This document shows, in pieces, positions 50,276 to 58,708 of a stretch of DNA of 64,000 nt. The DNA is from Mucilaginibacter gracilis. GTDB lineage: Bacteria > Bacteroidota > Bacteroidia > Sphingobacteriales > Sphingobacteriaceae. Position 1 is the first letter of the stretch. Each line of letters starts with the position of its first letter. The position numbers were made by a program, and so were the translations under genes. The stretch spans positions 4,464,001 through 4,528,000 of the forward strand of contig NZ_RBKU01000001.1 of assembly GCF_003633615.1 (NCBI RefSeq), in the 5' to 3' direction. The notes beneath the pieces are model-generated. The model saw nothing but the letters and a program-made list of their open reading frames with translations, was not told the origin of the DNA and did not search any database.

Positions 50276-50803
50276 ATGGATACTTTTTATTTCAGTAAAT
50301 CTAAAGCCATTACGAGGCTCTTACTTTGCTCGGTGTTCTTTTTGTTGTTTCTATACTGCGCTGTCATTTTGGTTTATAGGTGGGATGTAGCGCATCTTTA
50401 TATGATTGTTTGGCCATTTATTTTATTGAGGCTACTAATTATGTCAGTTAGGATATTGCGTTTCGCAAATAGAAAATTACCGGCACTAATCGTCACCGAT
50501 GAATACATTTACCTACTACACCCGGATACCAATAAGGAAGAAACTCTTCGATGGGAAGAAATTGAATTATTTAGGAAGCGCAAAGGTTTAGGTATTGAGA
50601 ACGTTGAAATAAAGCTATTTTCTAATGACACAATCAAAAATTTACCCTGGGTAAAAAGAAAATGGAAATCCAGGCTGCTACATAGACTGTTCAATATCGA
50701 TGTACTCAATTCGTCAAATGCAAATATTGTAAATAGCCTTGACTGGCACAGCCAGTTATTTTTTTTAAACCAACAATCTACCTTACCTGCCCATCTCCTC
50801 TAA
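50276..50803 (+). CDS. Membrane protein with PH-like domain (STM3941-like)
   Basis: 175 residues. Two adjacent membrane helices (about 14-34 and 40-60) are followed by a cytoplasmic beta-rich domain (LPALIVTDEYIYLLHPDTNKEE, LRWEEIELFRKRKG) like the PH-type domain of STM3941 proteins. Function unknown. Its last 26 bp overlap the end of proA on the other strand, and it looks more AT-rich than its neighbours, which may mean later acquisition. Confidence 0.65.
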   Translation: MDTFYFSKSKAITRLLLCSVFFLLFLYCAVILVYRWDVAHLYMIVWPFILLRLLIMSVRILRFANRKLPALIVTDEYIYLLHPDTNKEETLRWEEIELFRKRKGLGIENVEIKLFSNDTIKNLPWVKRKWKSRLLHRLFNIDVLNSSNANIVNSLDWHSQLFFLNQQSTLPAHLL

Positions 50804-52025
50804 CAAACCATTTTTCGGTAACTAATTTTTCCAGGGCAAATGGGCCGCGTGCGTGCAGCTTTTGGGTTGAGATGCCAATTTCGGCACCCAGGCCAAAAAC
50901 GCCGCCGTCGGTAAAGCGGGTTGATGCGTTAACATATACCGCCGCCGCATCTACCTCATTGATAAAACGTTCGGCTAAGGGTTTGTCTTCGGAGATTATC
51001 GCTTCCGAATGTTTAGATGAGTATTTGCCTATGTGTTCTAAAGCTTCGTCAATGCCGTTAACTATTTTAACGGAGCATTTAAAATCTAAAAATTCGCGAC
51101 CAAAATCTTCGGCGGTAGCGTGTTGCAGGTACGGATATTGCAATTGGTTTAGTATTGCATAACTGTCGTCGTCGGCAAAAATTTCAACTTTATAATTAAG
51201 CAAACCAGGTGTGGCCAGCTTTAATAACTGTACTGCAACCTCCTCGTCAACCAATACTGTATCTAAAGCATTGCAAACCGACGGGCGGCTTACCTTGGCA
51301 TTAACCACAATGGCAGCAGCATTATCAAGCAGGGCAGTTTTTTCAACGTAAGTGTGGCATACGCCGGCCCCGGTTTCAATTACGGGTACCATCGAGTTTT
51401 CGCGCACAAAATCAATCAACTGTTGCGATCCGCGGGGGATAATAATATCAATATACTTTACCGCAGTAAGCATTTCGGTAATATGCTTGCGGTCGGTTGG
51501 CAATAGTTGTACTATAGCTTGGTTTAAACCAAACTCCTTTAGTGTGCTGTGTATCAGGTTTACTAAACAAATGTTTGTGTTTAGTGCATCGCTGCCACCA
51601 CGCAAAACGCAAACGTTGCCCGAGCGGATGCAAAGCGCAGCCACATCAATGGTGACGTTCGGCCTCGATTCGTAAATTACACCTACTACACCCAGCGGTA
51701 CCGTTTTCTTTTGAATAAATAAGCCGTTTGCGGTGGTATGCTCCAAAGCAATTTGCCCAGCCGGATCGGGCAAGGCAGCAATGTCTTTAATACTGGTGCA
51801 TAAATCGGCAATACGGGCATCATTCAACAAAAGCCTGTCCTTTTTTGGGTCAGTATCGGGCATTTTGTCCAGGTCCTTTTTGTTTTCCTCAATAATTAAA
51901 GCGTGGTTCTCCGAAAGGATAATAGCCAGGCGTTTTAAAAGGGCTTTCTTTTTATCGTCTTCCAACAGCTTAATGGCCGTTGATGCCTTATGTGCCTGGT
52001 ATAGTAAATGCTGGATAGATTCCAT
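50778..52025 (-). CDS. proA: Gamma-glutamyl phosphate reductase
   Basis: 415 residues. It reduces gamma-glutamyl phosphate to glutamate-5-semialdehyde with NADPH, the second step of proline synthesis. Family blocks: PLGVVGVIYESRPNVTIDVAALC near 112, PRGSQQLIDFV near 197, the catalytic Cys in SRPSVCNALDTVLV near 245, and FTDGGVFGLGAEIGISTQKLHARGP near 375. It lies 11 bp downstream of proB, as in many genomes. The convergent unknown gene overlaps its last codons. Confidence 0.96.
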   Translation of the reverse strand: MESIQHLLYQAHKASTAIKLLEDDKKKALLKRLAIILSENHALIIEENKKDLDKMPDTDPKKDRLLLNDARIADLCTSIKDIAALPDPAGQIALEHTTANGLFIQKKTVPLGVVGVIYESRPNVTIDVAALCIRSGNVCVLRGGSDALNTNICLVNLIHSTLKEFGLNQAIVQLLPTDRKHITEMLTAVKYIDIIIPRGSQQLIDFVRENSMVPVIETGAGVCHTYVEKTALLDNAAAIVVNAKVSRPSVCNALDTVLVDEEVAVQLLKLATPGLLNYKVEIFADDDSYAILNQLQYPYLQHATAEDFGREFLDFKCSVKIVNGIDEALEHIGKYSSKHSEAIISEDKPLAERFINEVDAAAVYVNASTRFTDGGVFGLGAEIGISTQKLHARGPFALEKLVTEKWFVRGDGQVR

Positions 52026-52036
52026 AATTTTCGGTT

Positions 52037-53071
52037 TTATAATAAAACAATATCATCGGCATTGGCTATGGTTAGCTTTTGCGTTTTCATGTTGCCCGCA
52101 ATCTCGTCCGATGATACTTTTGAACGGCCAACTGCTATAGTTACCAGGTTTTCGTCTAGTATCTCAATAACCTCGCCTTGTTCAAATTTATCAATAATGG
52201 CTTTTACACCTACTGCCAATAAACTGTGCCCGTTTTGTAATGCCTTGCATGCCCCGGCATCAATTTGCAGGCTACCGGTAACTAAGCTACCGCTTGCCAG
52301 CCATTTTTTACGGGCAGGCATAGAGCATTTCTGCGGATGGCACAGGGTGCCGGTTTCTTCCTTAATAGCGCTCAAAATACCATCGGTAGTGCTTATGCCA
52401 AATATAACTACCTTAATACCCATCCTGGTTGCCAGGCGTGCAAAGGTTAGTTTTGATACCATGCCGCCCAGACCCAATGCCGATTTTTCTTTATTAGCCA
52501 GGCCCAGGGCAGCTTTGTCTATTAGGGGTATAACAGGTATTACCTCGCCATTAGCATCAAGCACACCGGGGACCGATGTACTAAAAAGCAGTACCGAAGC
52601 ACCAAAACCAACTGCAATTAAGGTAGCCAACTCATCATTGTCCGAAAACTTGAGTTCAAGGTTGCTTACCACATCGTTTTCGTTAGCTATGGGGATAATG
52701 TCATTGGCCCAAAGGTCCTCGTAGGTTTTTTTTAGCTGCAAAAACTGGTTGCGATTGCTAAAATGCTGCCTTTCGCAAAGGCTCTGTGCAATATTTATCC
52801 CGTAAGGCGCAAAAAAACCAGAGTATTTGTTTAGCAATAAGGGGTTCCCTATTGCGGCGGCGGCTTTACGCTCGCTAATGGTGCCGCTATAATTTTTTAA
52901 TAATTTTTTACCGGCAGCTACTGCGCCGGAGGACACCATAACAATATGGTAATCCTGATGAATGCTTGCCACCTGGCGGGCAATGGTGGCCATTACGGTT
53001 TCATCCAGATCGCCATTTTTATGGGTGATAGATGCTGTTCCGAATTTGATAACGAGTATAGGCTTTGTCAA
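52037..53071 (-). CDS. proB: Glutamate 5-kinase
   Basis: 344 residues. It phosphorylates glutamate in the first step of proline synthesis and is normally feedback-inhibited by proline. The amino-acid kinase domain begins KPILVIKFGTASIT and contains SSGAVAAG near 48, ANENDVV near 130 and GLGGMVSKL near 200; the C-terminal 80 residues are the PUA domain of full-length ProB. The start codon is TTG: the kinase N-terminus begins right after it and no in-frame ATG precedes it. A TAGATTTG -7 box lies 20 bp upstream (53098-53091). Confidence 0.95.
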   Translation of the reverse strand: MTKPILVIKFGTASITHKNGDLDETVMATIARQVASIHQDYHIVMVSSGAVAAGKKLLKNYSGTISERKAAAAIGNPLLLNKYSGFFAPYGINIAQSLCERQHFSNRNQFLQLKKTYEDLWANDIIPIANENDVVSNLELKFSDNDELATLIAVGFGASVLLFSTSVPGVLDANGEVIPVIPLIDKAALGLANKEKSALGLGGMVSKLTFARLATRMGIKVVIFGISTTDGILSAIKEETGTLCHPQKCSMPARKKWLASGSLVTGSLQIDAGACKALQNGHSLLAVGVKAIIDKFEQGEVIEILDENLVTIAVGRSKVSSDEIAGNMKTQKLTIANADDIVLL

Positions 53072-53143
53072 TGTATGTTGTAAAATTGCCCAAATCTATA
53101 AAAAGACTATCAAAGTAGTCTATATTATTTTAAGTTCGCAATT

Positions 53144-53443
53144 TTACAACTGCTGTACTGCCTGTTGCTCACAGGCCCGTTTATAATTTTTATCTACGGT
53201 TTTAAATGTCCAATAGGCCATTAACATGCCACCAATGCCATACACAAGGATATTAACACAAAAATCAATCAGTTTAAACTGGTCGAAATGAAAACGCAAT
53301 ATCGCAAAAAAATAACAAATTACACCAACTGGCAAACCCTGGTATAAAAGTCCATTTTTAAAAACATAGCTCCATTTATTCAGCCTTTTTACGGCCCATT
53401 CTTCGGTGTAATATTTTATTTCCTTTTCGCTATATGTTCTCAT
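53144..53443 (-). CDS. Small membrane protein of unknown function
   Basis: 99 residues with a charged N-terminal helix (YSEKEIKYYTEEWAVKRLNKW) and two membrane helices (about 36-52 and 62-80), ending in a polar tail CEQQAVQQL. I do not recognise the family. It lies between the phospholipase-like gene and proB on the same strand; a functional link is not implied. Confidence 0.6.
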   Translation of the reverse strand: MRTYSEKEIKYYTEEWAVKRLNKWSYVFKNGLLYQGLPVGVICYFFAILRFHFDQFKLIDFCVNILVYGIGGMLMAYWTFKTVDKNYKRACEQQAVQQL

Positions 53444-53477
53444 TTATTTTTGTTCAGTTATTTCTGTTTAAATTTCG

Positions 53478-54482
53478 TTAAAACTCCTTTTCGCTTTTTA
53501 GGCCAAACAGTTTTCCGCTTTTAAATAAAACCCTGTCGTGCATTAAATTGGTAGCATTGCGTTGGGTAAGTTCGGTATTGTCTAAATCGGTTAAATCGGG
53601 TTTACCGGCATTTACCCAGGCAGTATAAATAAAACTGGCTGTTGATGCTATGGCGCCGCGCAATTGCCTTTCAACCATACCATTTAGTTTGGTATGATAA
53701 GCTTTTGAATATTCCGCTGTATGTATCACATCCGAATACATGTTAACCTTTACCTTGCCATTTTCCATTTCATACACATTACTGCCGCCAAATTGCTTCA
53801 CCAAATCCCTGTCTACCTGTAAAAGTGTATCGGCTGTGCTGTTAGATGCCTTTACTATGCGCCAGGTTTCTTTTTGCACATCATCAATAAAACGCGGGCT
53901 GCCTGCATTATAATTATAGGTATTGCCAAACAATTCCGGCAGTTGGGCCTCAAATAAGCCGTGTATCCCTTTTTGGTTGGTGAGCTGGCCGTTATGGTTT
54001 TCGGATGTATGTAGCGGCATGTAGGCATCACCAATGTAATGGCCCAAATCGGCAGAAAGTAAAAGTATGTCCGATTTATGCTTGCCTTTAAAAGCGGCAG
54101 TTAGCTTCGCCATCATATCTTGAATATACCAGGGTAAAATACCGTGAGTAGTTAAAAATTTAGCGCCGTATTTGGTTTTGGCATCTTTTGTCGACCGGGG
54201 TATTTCGTCGTAATTACCATAGGCCTCTAAATGGATATGGTGCCGCGGAAATTCGGCGGTATCGCCAATGGTATATTTGCGCACGTCGGGCAGGTTTGCC
54301 TCTGTGGTAAAAAAATCAATATGGTTATAAAAAAAGCTTTGCATGGGCTGCGGCAAACTCATTACCACGGCGCGGTTAATATGTTCGTGCCCGTATTTGC
54401 CCCACGATATAAGGCTTAATGCAAGGCAAAAAATGGCTGTTTTATGCCATAAACGTAAATTTGGTTTTTTAAAAGTTGTCAT
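53478..54482 (-). CDS. Zinc-dependent phospholipase C/S1-P1 nuclease-like protein
   Basis: 334 residues. A signal anchor or peptide (about 13-27) leads to SWGKYGHEHINRAVV, in which the Trp and His near the mature N-terminus are zinc ligands in this fold. Further ligands appear in FPRHHIHLEAYG near 80 and ADLGHYIGDAYMPLHTSENHNG near 145, then GIHGLFEAQLPE. This matches the three-zinc helical fold shared by bacterial phospholipase C and S1/P1 nucleases; which substrate it cuts cannot be decided. Probably exported. A TACTTTTG -7 box lies just upstream on the minus strand (54506-54499). Confidence 0.82.
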   Translation of the reverse strand: MTTFKKPNLRLWHKTAIFCLALSLISWGKYGHEHINRAVVMSLPQPMQSFFYNHIDFFTTEANLPDVRKYTIGDTAEFPRHHIHLEAYGNYDEIPRSTKDAKTKYGAKFLTTHGILPWYIQDMMAKLTAAFKGKHKSDILLLSADLGHYIGDAYMPLHTSENHNGQLTNQKGIHGLFEAQLPELFGNTYNYNAGSPRFIDDVQKETWRIVKASNSTADTLLQVDRDLVKQFGGSNVYEMENGKVKVNMYSDVIHTAEYSKAYHTKLNGMVERQLRGAIASTASFIYTAWVNAGKPDLTDLDNTELTQRNATNLMHDRVLFKSGKLFGLKSEKEF

Positions 54483-54552
54483 GTTTAAACTGCTTAATCA
54501 AAAGTATGTAAAAGCTGTAACAATGTAGTTATTTTGTTGTTGTGGCTTTAAC

Positions 54553-54930
54553 ATGGCTATGCAAATTAAAATTTTGATAATCTTTGCGGCTTGCTTATGG
54601 TTTAAAAGCCAGGGGCCGGCTAACCATTGTGTTTTTATTTTTGCCGATAAAACCAACAATGCAGATTTAATTAGGCAAATTAATATTTTAAAAGCCGACC
54701 CAAACGGAACCAATAGTCGCAATATTATTTATAAAGTGGTTACCTATTCGGCAAACAATGCGGAGCATTACAAAAAATGGAAGGTATCAAACGTGCCATT
54801 TACGGTGATATTGATAGGTAATGATAACGGCGAAAAGCTACGGAGCCACCAGCCAGTTAGCCTGGCTAAAATATTTGAACTGGTTGACAATACTTCGCGA
54901 AGGCGTGAACAGGGACATCATAAACTTTAA
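54553..54930 (+). CDS. DUF4174-like exported protein
   Basis: 125 residues (ATG at 54553 or 54559). A short signal (IKILIIFAACLWF) is followed by a thioredoxin-like alpha/beta fold (NHCVFIFADKTNNADLIRQINIL, FTVILIGNDNGEKLRS) and ends with the family's pattern IFELVDNTSRRREQ. DUF4174 proteins resemble thioredoxins without the CxxC; no active-site cysteines are seen here. It begins a rightward run with the SDR gene 11 bp downstream. Confidence 0.65.
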   Translation: MAMQIKILIIFAACLWFKSQGPANHCVFIFADKTNNADLIRQINILKADPNGTNSRNIIYKVVTYSANNAEHYKKWKVSNVPFTVILIGNDNGEKLRSHQPVSLAKIFELVDNTSRRREQGHHKL

Positions 54931-54941
54931 ATATACTTTTA

Positions 54942-55736
54942 ATGGACTTGAATATTAAAAACAAAATTGCGCTGGTTACAGGCTCTACCGCCGGGATTGG
55001 TTTTGCAATAGCCAGGTTATTAGCCGCCGAGGGGGCAATGGTTTATATTAACGGGCGATCGTTCGATAAAATTGAAGCCGCCGTTAAACAATTAAAAACA
55101 GAAACAGGCAATAATAATATACAAGGCATTGCCTGCGATTTTTCGAAGCCTGCCGAGATTGAAAGCCTGTTGAGCCAACTTCCCGAAGTGGATATACTGG
55201 TTAACAACGTAGGAATATTTGAGCCTAAAGCCTTTGAGGAAATTAGCGATGCCGACTGGCTGAAGTTTTACGAGGTAAATGTTTTGAGTGGTGTTAGGCT
55301 TTCGCGGGTGTATTTCCCTAAAATGATTAAAAAGGATTGGGGACGTGTAATATTTATCAGCAGCGAATCGGCAATACAAATTCCAGCCGAGATGATACAT
55401 TACGGCATGACAAAAACTGCACAATTAGCCGTATCTCGCGGTTTAGCCGAGTTAACTAAAGGCACCAATGTAACCGTAAATTCGGTTTTACCGGGGCCTA
55501 CCCTGTCCGAAGGTGTTGGCGGTTTTATTGACGATCTGGCCAAAAATCAAAATAAATCAAAACAAGATGTTGAGCAGGATTTTTTTACCCACATGCGCCC
55601 AACCTCATTATTGCAACGTTTTATGACTACCGACGAAATTGCAAACCTGGTTGTTTATCTTTGCAGCCCCTTATCGGCAGGCACCAACGGTGCGGCCTTA
55701 CGCGTTGATGGCGGCTTACTTAAAGGTGCCGTTTAA
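54942..55736 (+). CDS. Short-chain dehydrogenase/reductase
   Basis: 264 residues. The NAD(P)-binding motif TGSTAGIGFAIA is at 13-24, NNVG near 88, the catalytic Ser in FISSESAI near 139 and Tyr-x-x-x-Lys (YGMTK) near 152. It is a classical SDR. An insertion after the active site (GGFIDDLAKNQNKSKQDVEQDF) is typical of one oxidoreductase subgroup of unknown substrate. Closely follows the DUF4174 gene. Confidence 0.9.
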   Translation: MDLNIKNKIALVTGSTAGIGFAIARLLAAEGAMVYINGRSFDKIEAAVKQLKTETGNNNIQGIACDFSKPAEIESLLSQLPEVDILVNNVGIFEPKAFEEISDADWLKFYEVNVLSGVRLSRVYFPKMIKKDWGRVIFISSESAIQIPAEMIHYGMTKTAQLAVSRGLAELTKGTNVTVNSVLPGPTLSEGVGGFIDDLAKNQNKSKQDVEQDFFTHMRPTSLLQRFMTTDEIANLVVYLCSPLSAGTNGAALRVDGGLLKGAV

Positions 55737-55757
55737 CAATTTTAATATTTTTTGCAG

Positions 55758-56396
55758 ATGATGATGAGATTTTTTTCGATAATAGTAGTTTCCCTTTGTG
55801 TTTCGTATACCTCAAACGCCCAACTTAAAGCAACGGCTAATACTACCACACAACAGGTTGCGCGTACCGGCGACACAACAAAAAGCACAGTTGCTAAACA
55901 CGTTAAAACCCGAATGGTAGGCGGCGCACAAATGACATCAGATAAAGATATTGTTTATAATATTGTAAAATCAAAAGATCATACCACCTTAACAGGTACA
56001 ATTGCTGTTTGCGGTTTATCAGAAACGCTTAAAAGCCGCGGCCCTTTAACCGTTTTTGCACCTACAAATGAAGCCTTTGCAAAGCTGGCCCCGGGCACTT
56101 TAGATACGCTATCAAAACCCGCGCATAATACCGATTTAACCAGGCTGTTAACCTACCACGTTATTAACGGGCGGCTTACATCAAAAGATATAGCTAAACA
56201 AATAGCCGCAGGCAAAGGCGAGGTGGTATTTGTTACCCTTACGGGCTCAAAGCTGCGTGCTAAAATAAACGGCGACAGAAATATAGTATTGATAGACGAA
56301 AAAGGCAACGAAGCAACTATTAGTCAATTTGATATTGAACAAAGCAACGGTATTATTGATGTTGTAACCAGCGTTTTGGTGCCCAATAGCAAATAA
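55758..56396 (+). CDS. Fasciclin-domain exported protein
   Basis: 212 residues from the first ATG of an ATGATGATG run (a TTG two codons upstream also opens the frame). A signal peptide (cleaved after SNA) is followed by a Thr-rich linker and one FAS1 domain at about 70-210, with LTVFAPTNEAFAKLAPG near 104 and LLTYHVINGRLTSKDI near 132, both diagnostic. Bacterial FAS1 proteins are thought to act in adhesion. It has only 21 bp after the SDR gene and may be co-transcribed. Confidence 0.88.
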   Translation: MMMRFFSIIVVSLCVSYTSNAQLKATANTTTQQVARTGDTTKSTVAKHVKTRMVGGAQMTSDKDIVYNIVKSKDHTTLTGTIAVCGLSETLKSRGPLTVFAPTNEAFAKLAPGTLDTLSKPAHNTDLTRLLTYHVINGRLTSKDIAKQIAAGKGEVVFVTLTGSKLRAKINGDRNIVLIDEKGNEATISQFDIEQSNGIIDVVTSVLVPNSK

Positions 56397-56555
56397 TTTT
56401 TCATTATCATTTGTTTGTAAACTACGAGGCTCAAACAAACCAAATTAAATTATACTTCGTAATTTTATTAACAAACAATTGTAAGGTTATTAAAATAAAA
56501 GCAACTAAGCTTTAAAATGTAATTACTTACATAACCACTAAAACAAACAAATGTC

Positions 56556-57044
56556 ATGAAAAAAGCAATCAATATTTTGGCGATTACAATGCTAATAGCA
56601 TTTTGCGGATGCCAAATGAGCAGCGGGCAAACTAATAAGATAACAAAGGGCCGCCCAAAATCAAAAACTGATGCCGAGTGGAAAAAACAACTTACCGCCA
56701 ACCAGTATTATATTATGGTTGAGCGCGGTACCGAGCCTGCTTTTAAAAACGCCTATTTTGAAATGCACCAAAAAGGTGTATTTGTAAGCGCAGCCACGGG
56801 CGACGTTCTATTTACGTCTGAAGACAAGTTTGATAGCGGAACCGGATGGCCAAGCTTTGTAAAACCCTTTGATCCTAAAAAAATCGAAATTATTCAGGAT
56901 AACAGCTACGGCATGAGCCGCGACGAGGTTATAGAAAAAAGTACCGGTTTACACCTGGGCCACGTTTTTGATGACGGACCGGCAGACAGAGGTGGTAAAC
57001 GATACTGCATGAACTCCGGCGCACTCATATTTAAAAAGAACTAA
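56556..57044 (+). CDS. msrB: Methionine-R-sulfoxide reductase lipoprotein
   Basis: 162 residues. The N-terminus has a lipoprotein signal (lipobox around Cys17-Cys19 in IAFCGC), so the enzyme is exported and probably repairs oxidised methionine in envelope proteins. The MsrB fold is clear: FDSGTGWPSFVKPF near 90, GLHLGHVFDDGP near 130, and the catalytic Cys151 in KRYCMNSGAL. The two CxxC pairs that bind structural zinc in many MsrB proteins are absent, and there is no second cysteine in the mature chain to act as resolving residue. Confidence 0.92.
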   Translation: MKKAINILAITMLIAFCGCQMSSGQTNKITKGRPKSKTDAEWKKQLTANQYYIMVERGTEPAFKNAYFEMHQKGVFVSAATGDVLFTSEDKFDSGTGWPSFVKPFDPKKIEIIQDNSYGMSRDEVIEKSTGLHLGHVFDDGPADRGGKRYCMNSGALIFKKN

Positions 57045-57390
57045 CGCGCTTTCTGCCGCCTGCTATCGATGGCCTGAAGGCTGTACGCTGCATGGCATTG
57101 GCTTCAAATTTTAAACCAATGGTCAGGTCTACCCAGTCGGGATTAACAGATCTGATCATTTTTTCTTTTTGGGCCCTTGTAAAACGGCTCAATACCTTAA
57201 ACCTTTCCATGGCCATTTCTTCATTAGTAATTTCCTCAAAATAAACAAGGCGGTTTAATTGCTGTGCACTGTCAAAAAACAGGTTTGGCATCTCGGTGTA
57301 AAAGTCCAAAGTTTTAATTAAATCAGTGCTTGTGCCTGTGTGTAAGCAATTACGGTTTCTGTCGGTAATGATATAAATAAACGTGTTCAT
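57031..57390 (-). CDS. GIY-YIG-like nuclease family protein
   Basis: 119 residues. The fold signature is degenerate: FIYIITDRN stands for GIY and LHTGTST for YIG, followed by a helix where the catalytic Arg is replaced (DLIKTLDFY), while the late Glu (EEMAMERFKVL) is kept. It may bind DNA without cutting it. Similar small stand-alone proteins (UPF0213-like) are common in Bacteroidota. It overlaps the end of msrB by 14 bp, tail to tail. Confidence 0.7.
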   Translation of the reverse strand: MNTFIYIITDRNRNCLHTGTSTDLIKTLDFYTEMPNLFFDSAQQLNRLVYFEEITNEEMAMERFKVLSRFTRAQKEKMIRSVNPDWVDLTIGLKFEANAMQRTAFRPSIAGGRKRVSSF

Positions 57391-57470
57391 AATTTAATTT
57401 GGCTGTTTAAATTTTAATTACTAATTTTATTGGCATAAAAATACTAACAATTTTAGCAATTCCAAATTTT

Positions 57471-58247
57471 ATGTCAAATATTTCTTCAAATATTAAGTAT
57501 CTCCGCAAAAAAAAGGGTTTAACACAGCAACAGTTTGCAGATGAGATGGATATTAAGCGTTCTTTAGTGGGTGCTTATGAGGAAAACCGCGCCGAACCCA
57601 AGTATGAATTACTAAATAAAATAGCATTATACTTTGATTTAAGTGTTGACGATTTTATAAACGAAGCCATTGACGATAAATGGGCGCCCAAGCCAAAGGG
57701 CAATCCGGCTAATTTGAGAATACTAAGTATATCGGTTGATAAAGACGATAACGAAAATATTGAGTTGGTACCCATGAAAGCAAGTGCCGGTTATATGAAC
57801 GGCTACGCCGACCCGGAATATGTTGCCAAACTACCCAAATTTAATTTACCCATGTTTACCGGCGGCACTTTCCGCGCATTCGAAATTAAAGGTGATTCGA
57901 TGCTGCCACTTCCATCAGGTTCAATTATTATTGGCGAATACGTTGAAAACTGGGCCGATGTTAAACTTGCCGAAACTTATGTGGTTGTAAGCAAAAGCGA
58001 TGGCGTGGTTTACAAACGCATAGGCAGTAAGTTTAAAGATCAAAAGAAACTGAAGCTGGTATCTGACAACCCGGTGTACGAGCCTTACGAAGTTAACGGC
58101 GAAGATATTTTAGAATTATGGAAGGCCAAGGCCTATATATCAACACAGATACCACAGCCAGCACCCGAGCCAACCATGGAAAGTTTAACCGCTATGATGA
58201 TGCAGATGCAACGCTCCATCTCAAAGATGAACAAAGGCAACAATTAA
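57471..58247 (+). CDS. XRE-family HTH regulator with LexA/S24 peptidase-like domain
   Basis: 258 residues. Residues 5-60 are a helix-turn-helix (LRKKKGLTQQQFADEMDIKRSLVGAYE). After a linker comes an S24-type domain with a possible self-cleavage site Ala-Gly in KASAGYMNGY near 105, the serine in GDSMLPL near 145 and the lysine in GVVYKRI near 184, all expected for an autocleaving repressor. The C-terminal tail is Pro/Met/Gln rich. Such proteins respond to DNA damage or stress; no prophage genes are nearby. It is divergent from the GIY-YIG gene, with 80 bp between. Confidence 0.88.
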   Translation: MSNISSNIKYLRKKKGLTQQQFADEMDIKRSLVGAYEENRAEPKYELLNKIALYFDLSVDDFINEAIDDKWAPKPKGNPANLRILSISVDKDDNENIELVPMKASAGYMNGYADPEYVAKLPKFNLPMFTGGTFRAFEIKGDSMLPLPSGSIIIGEYVENWADVKLAETYVVVSKSDGVVYKRIGSKFKDQKKLKLVSDNPVYEPYEVNGEDILELWKAKAYISTQIPQPAPEPTMESLTAMMMQMQRSISKMNKGNN

Positions 58248-58310
58248 GTTACAGGCTTGTTATTAATCTTTTTGCTCCTATCTTTATCATACAGTTAAAC
58301 TTAAAAAAAA

Positions 58311-58697
58311 ATGAAGAAATTATTAATGGTATGCTGCTTTGTAGTAAGCATAGTGTCTTTGAGCAAGGCTCAAGGTGGCCGTATGCGTAGAAGCCCGGCG
58401 GAACAGGCTAAAGAAATGCAAACTCAGTTAAAATTAACCGACGATCAAACAGCTAAAGTTTTGTCAATTTATACCGCACAATCTACCAAAATGGATAGCG
58501 TTATGAAAGCTGCAAACGGCGACAGAGATGCAATGCGGTCGGCAATGCAACCGTTGAGGAAAGAAGCCAATGACAAAATTTTGGCCGTTTTAACCGACGA
58601 TCAAAAAGTTGCGTACAAAAAAATGGAAGAAGAAAGAATGTCGAGAATGCGTAATGGCGGCGGCGGTAATCCACCTCCCCCTCCATCACAAAAATAA
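58311..58697 (+). CDS. Small exported Spy-like helical protein
   Basis: 128 residues. A signal peptide cleaved after SKA is followed by a helical domain with the LTxxQ-type repeat (QLKLTDDQTAKVLSIY, LAVLTDDQKVAYKKMEEER). The C-terminus is low-complexity (GGGGNPPPPPSQK). It is a paralogue in style of the protein at 14,125-14,532. Role in envelope stress is inferred. An IS1182 element lies 11 bp after its stop, so any native terminator has been replaced by the hairpin at the IS end. Confidence 0.75.
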   Translation: MKKLLMVCCFVVSIVSLSKAQGGRMRRSPAEQAKEMQTQLKLTDDQTAKVLSIYTAQSTKMDSVMKAANGDRDAMRSAMQPLRKEANDKILAVLTDDQKVAYKKMEEERMSRMRNGGGGNPPPPPSQK

Positions 58698-58708
58698 TTG
58701 AATAGAGA

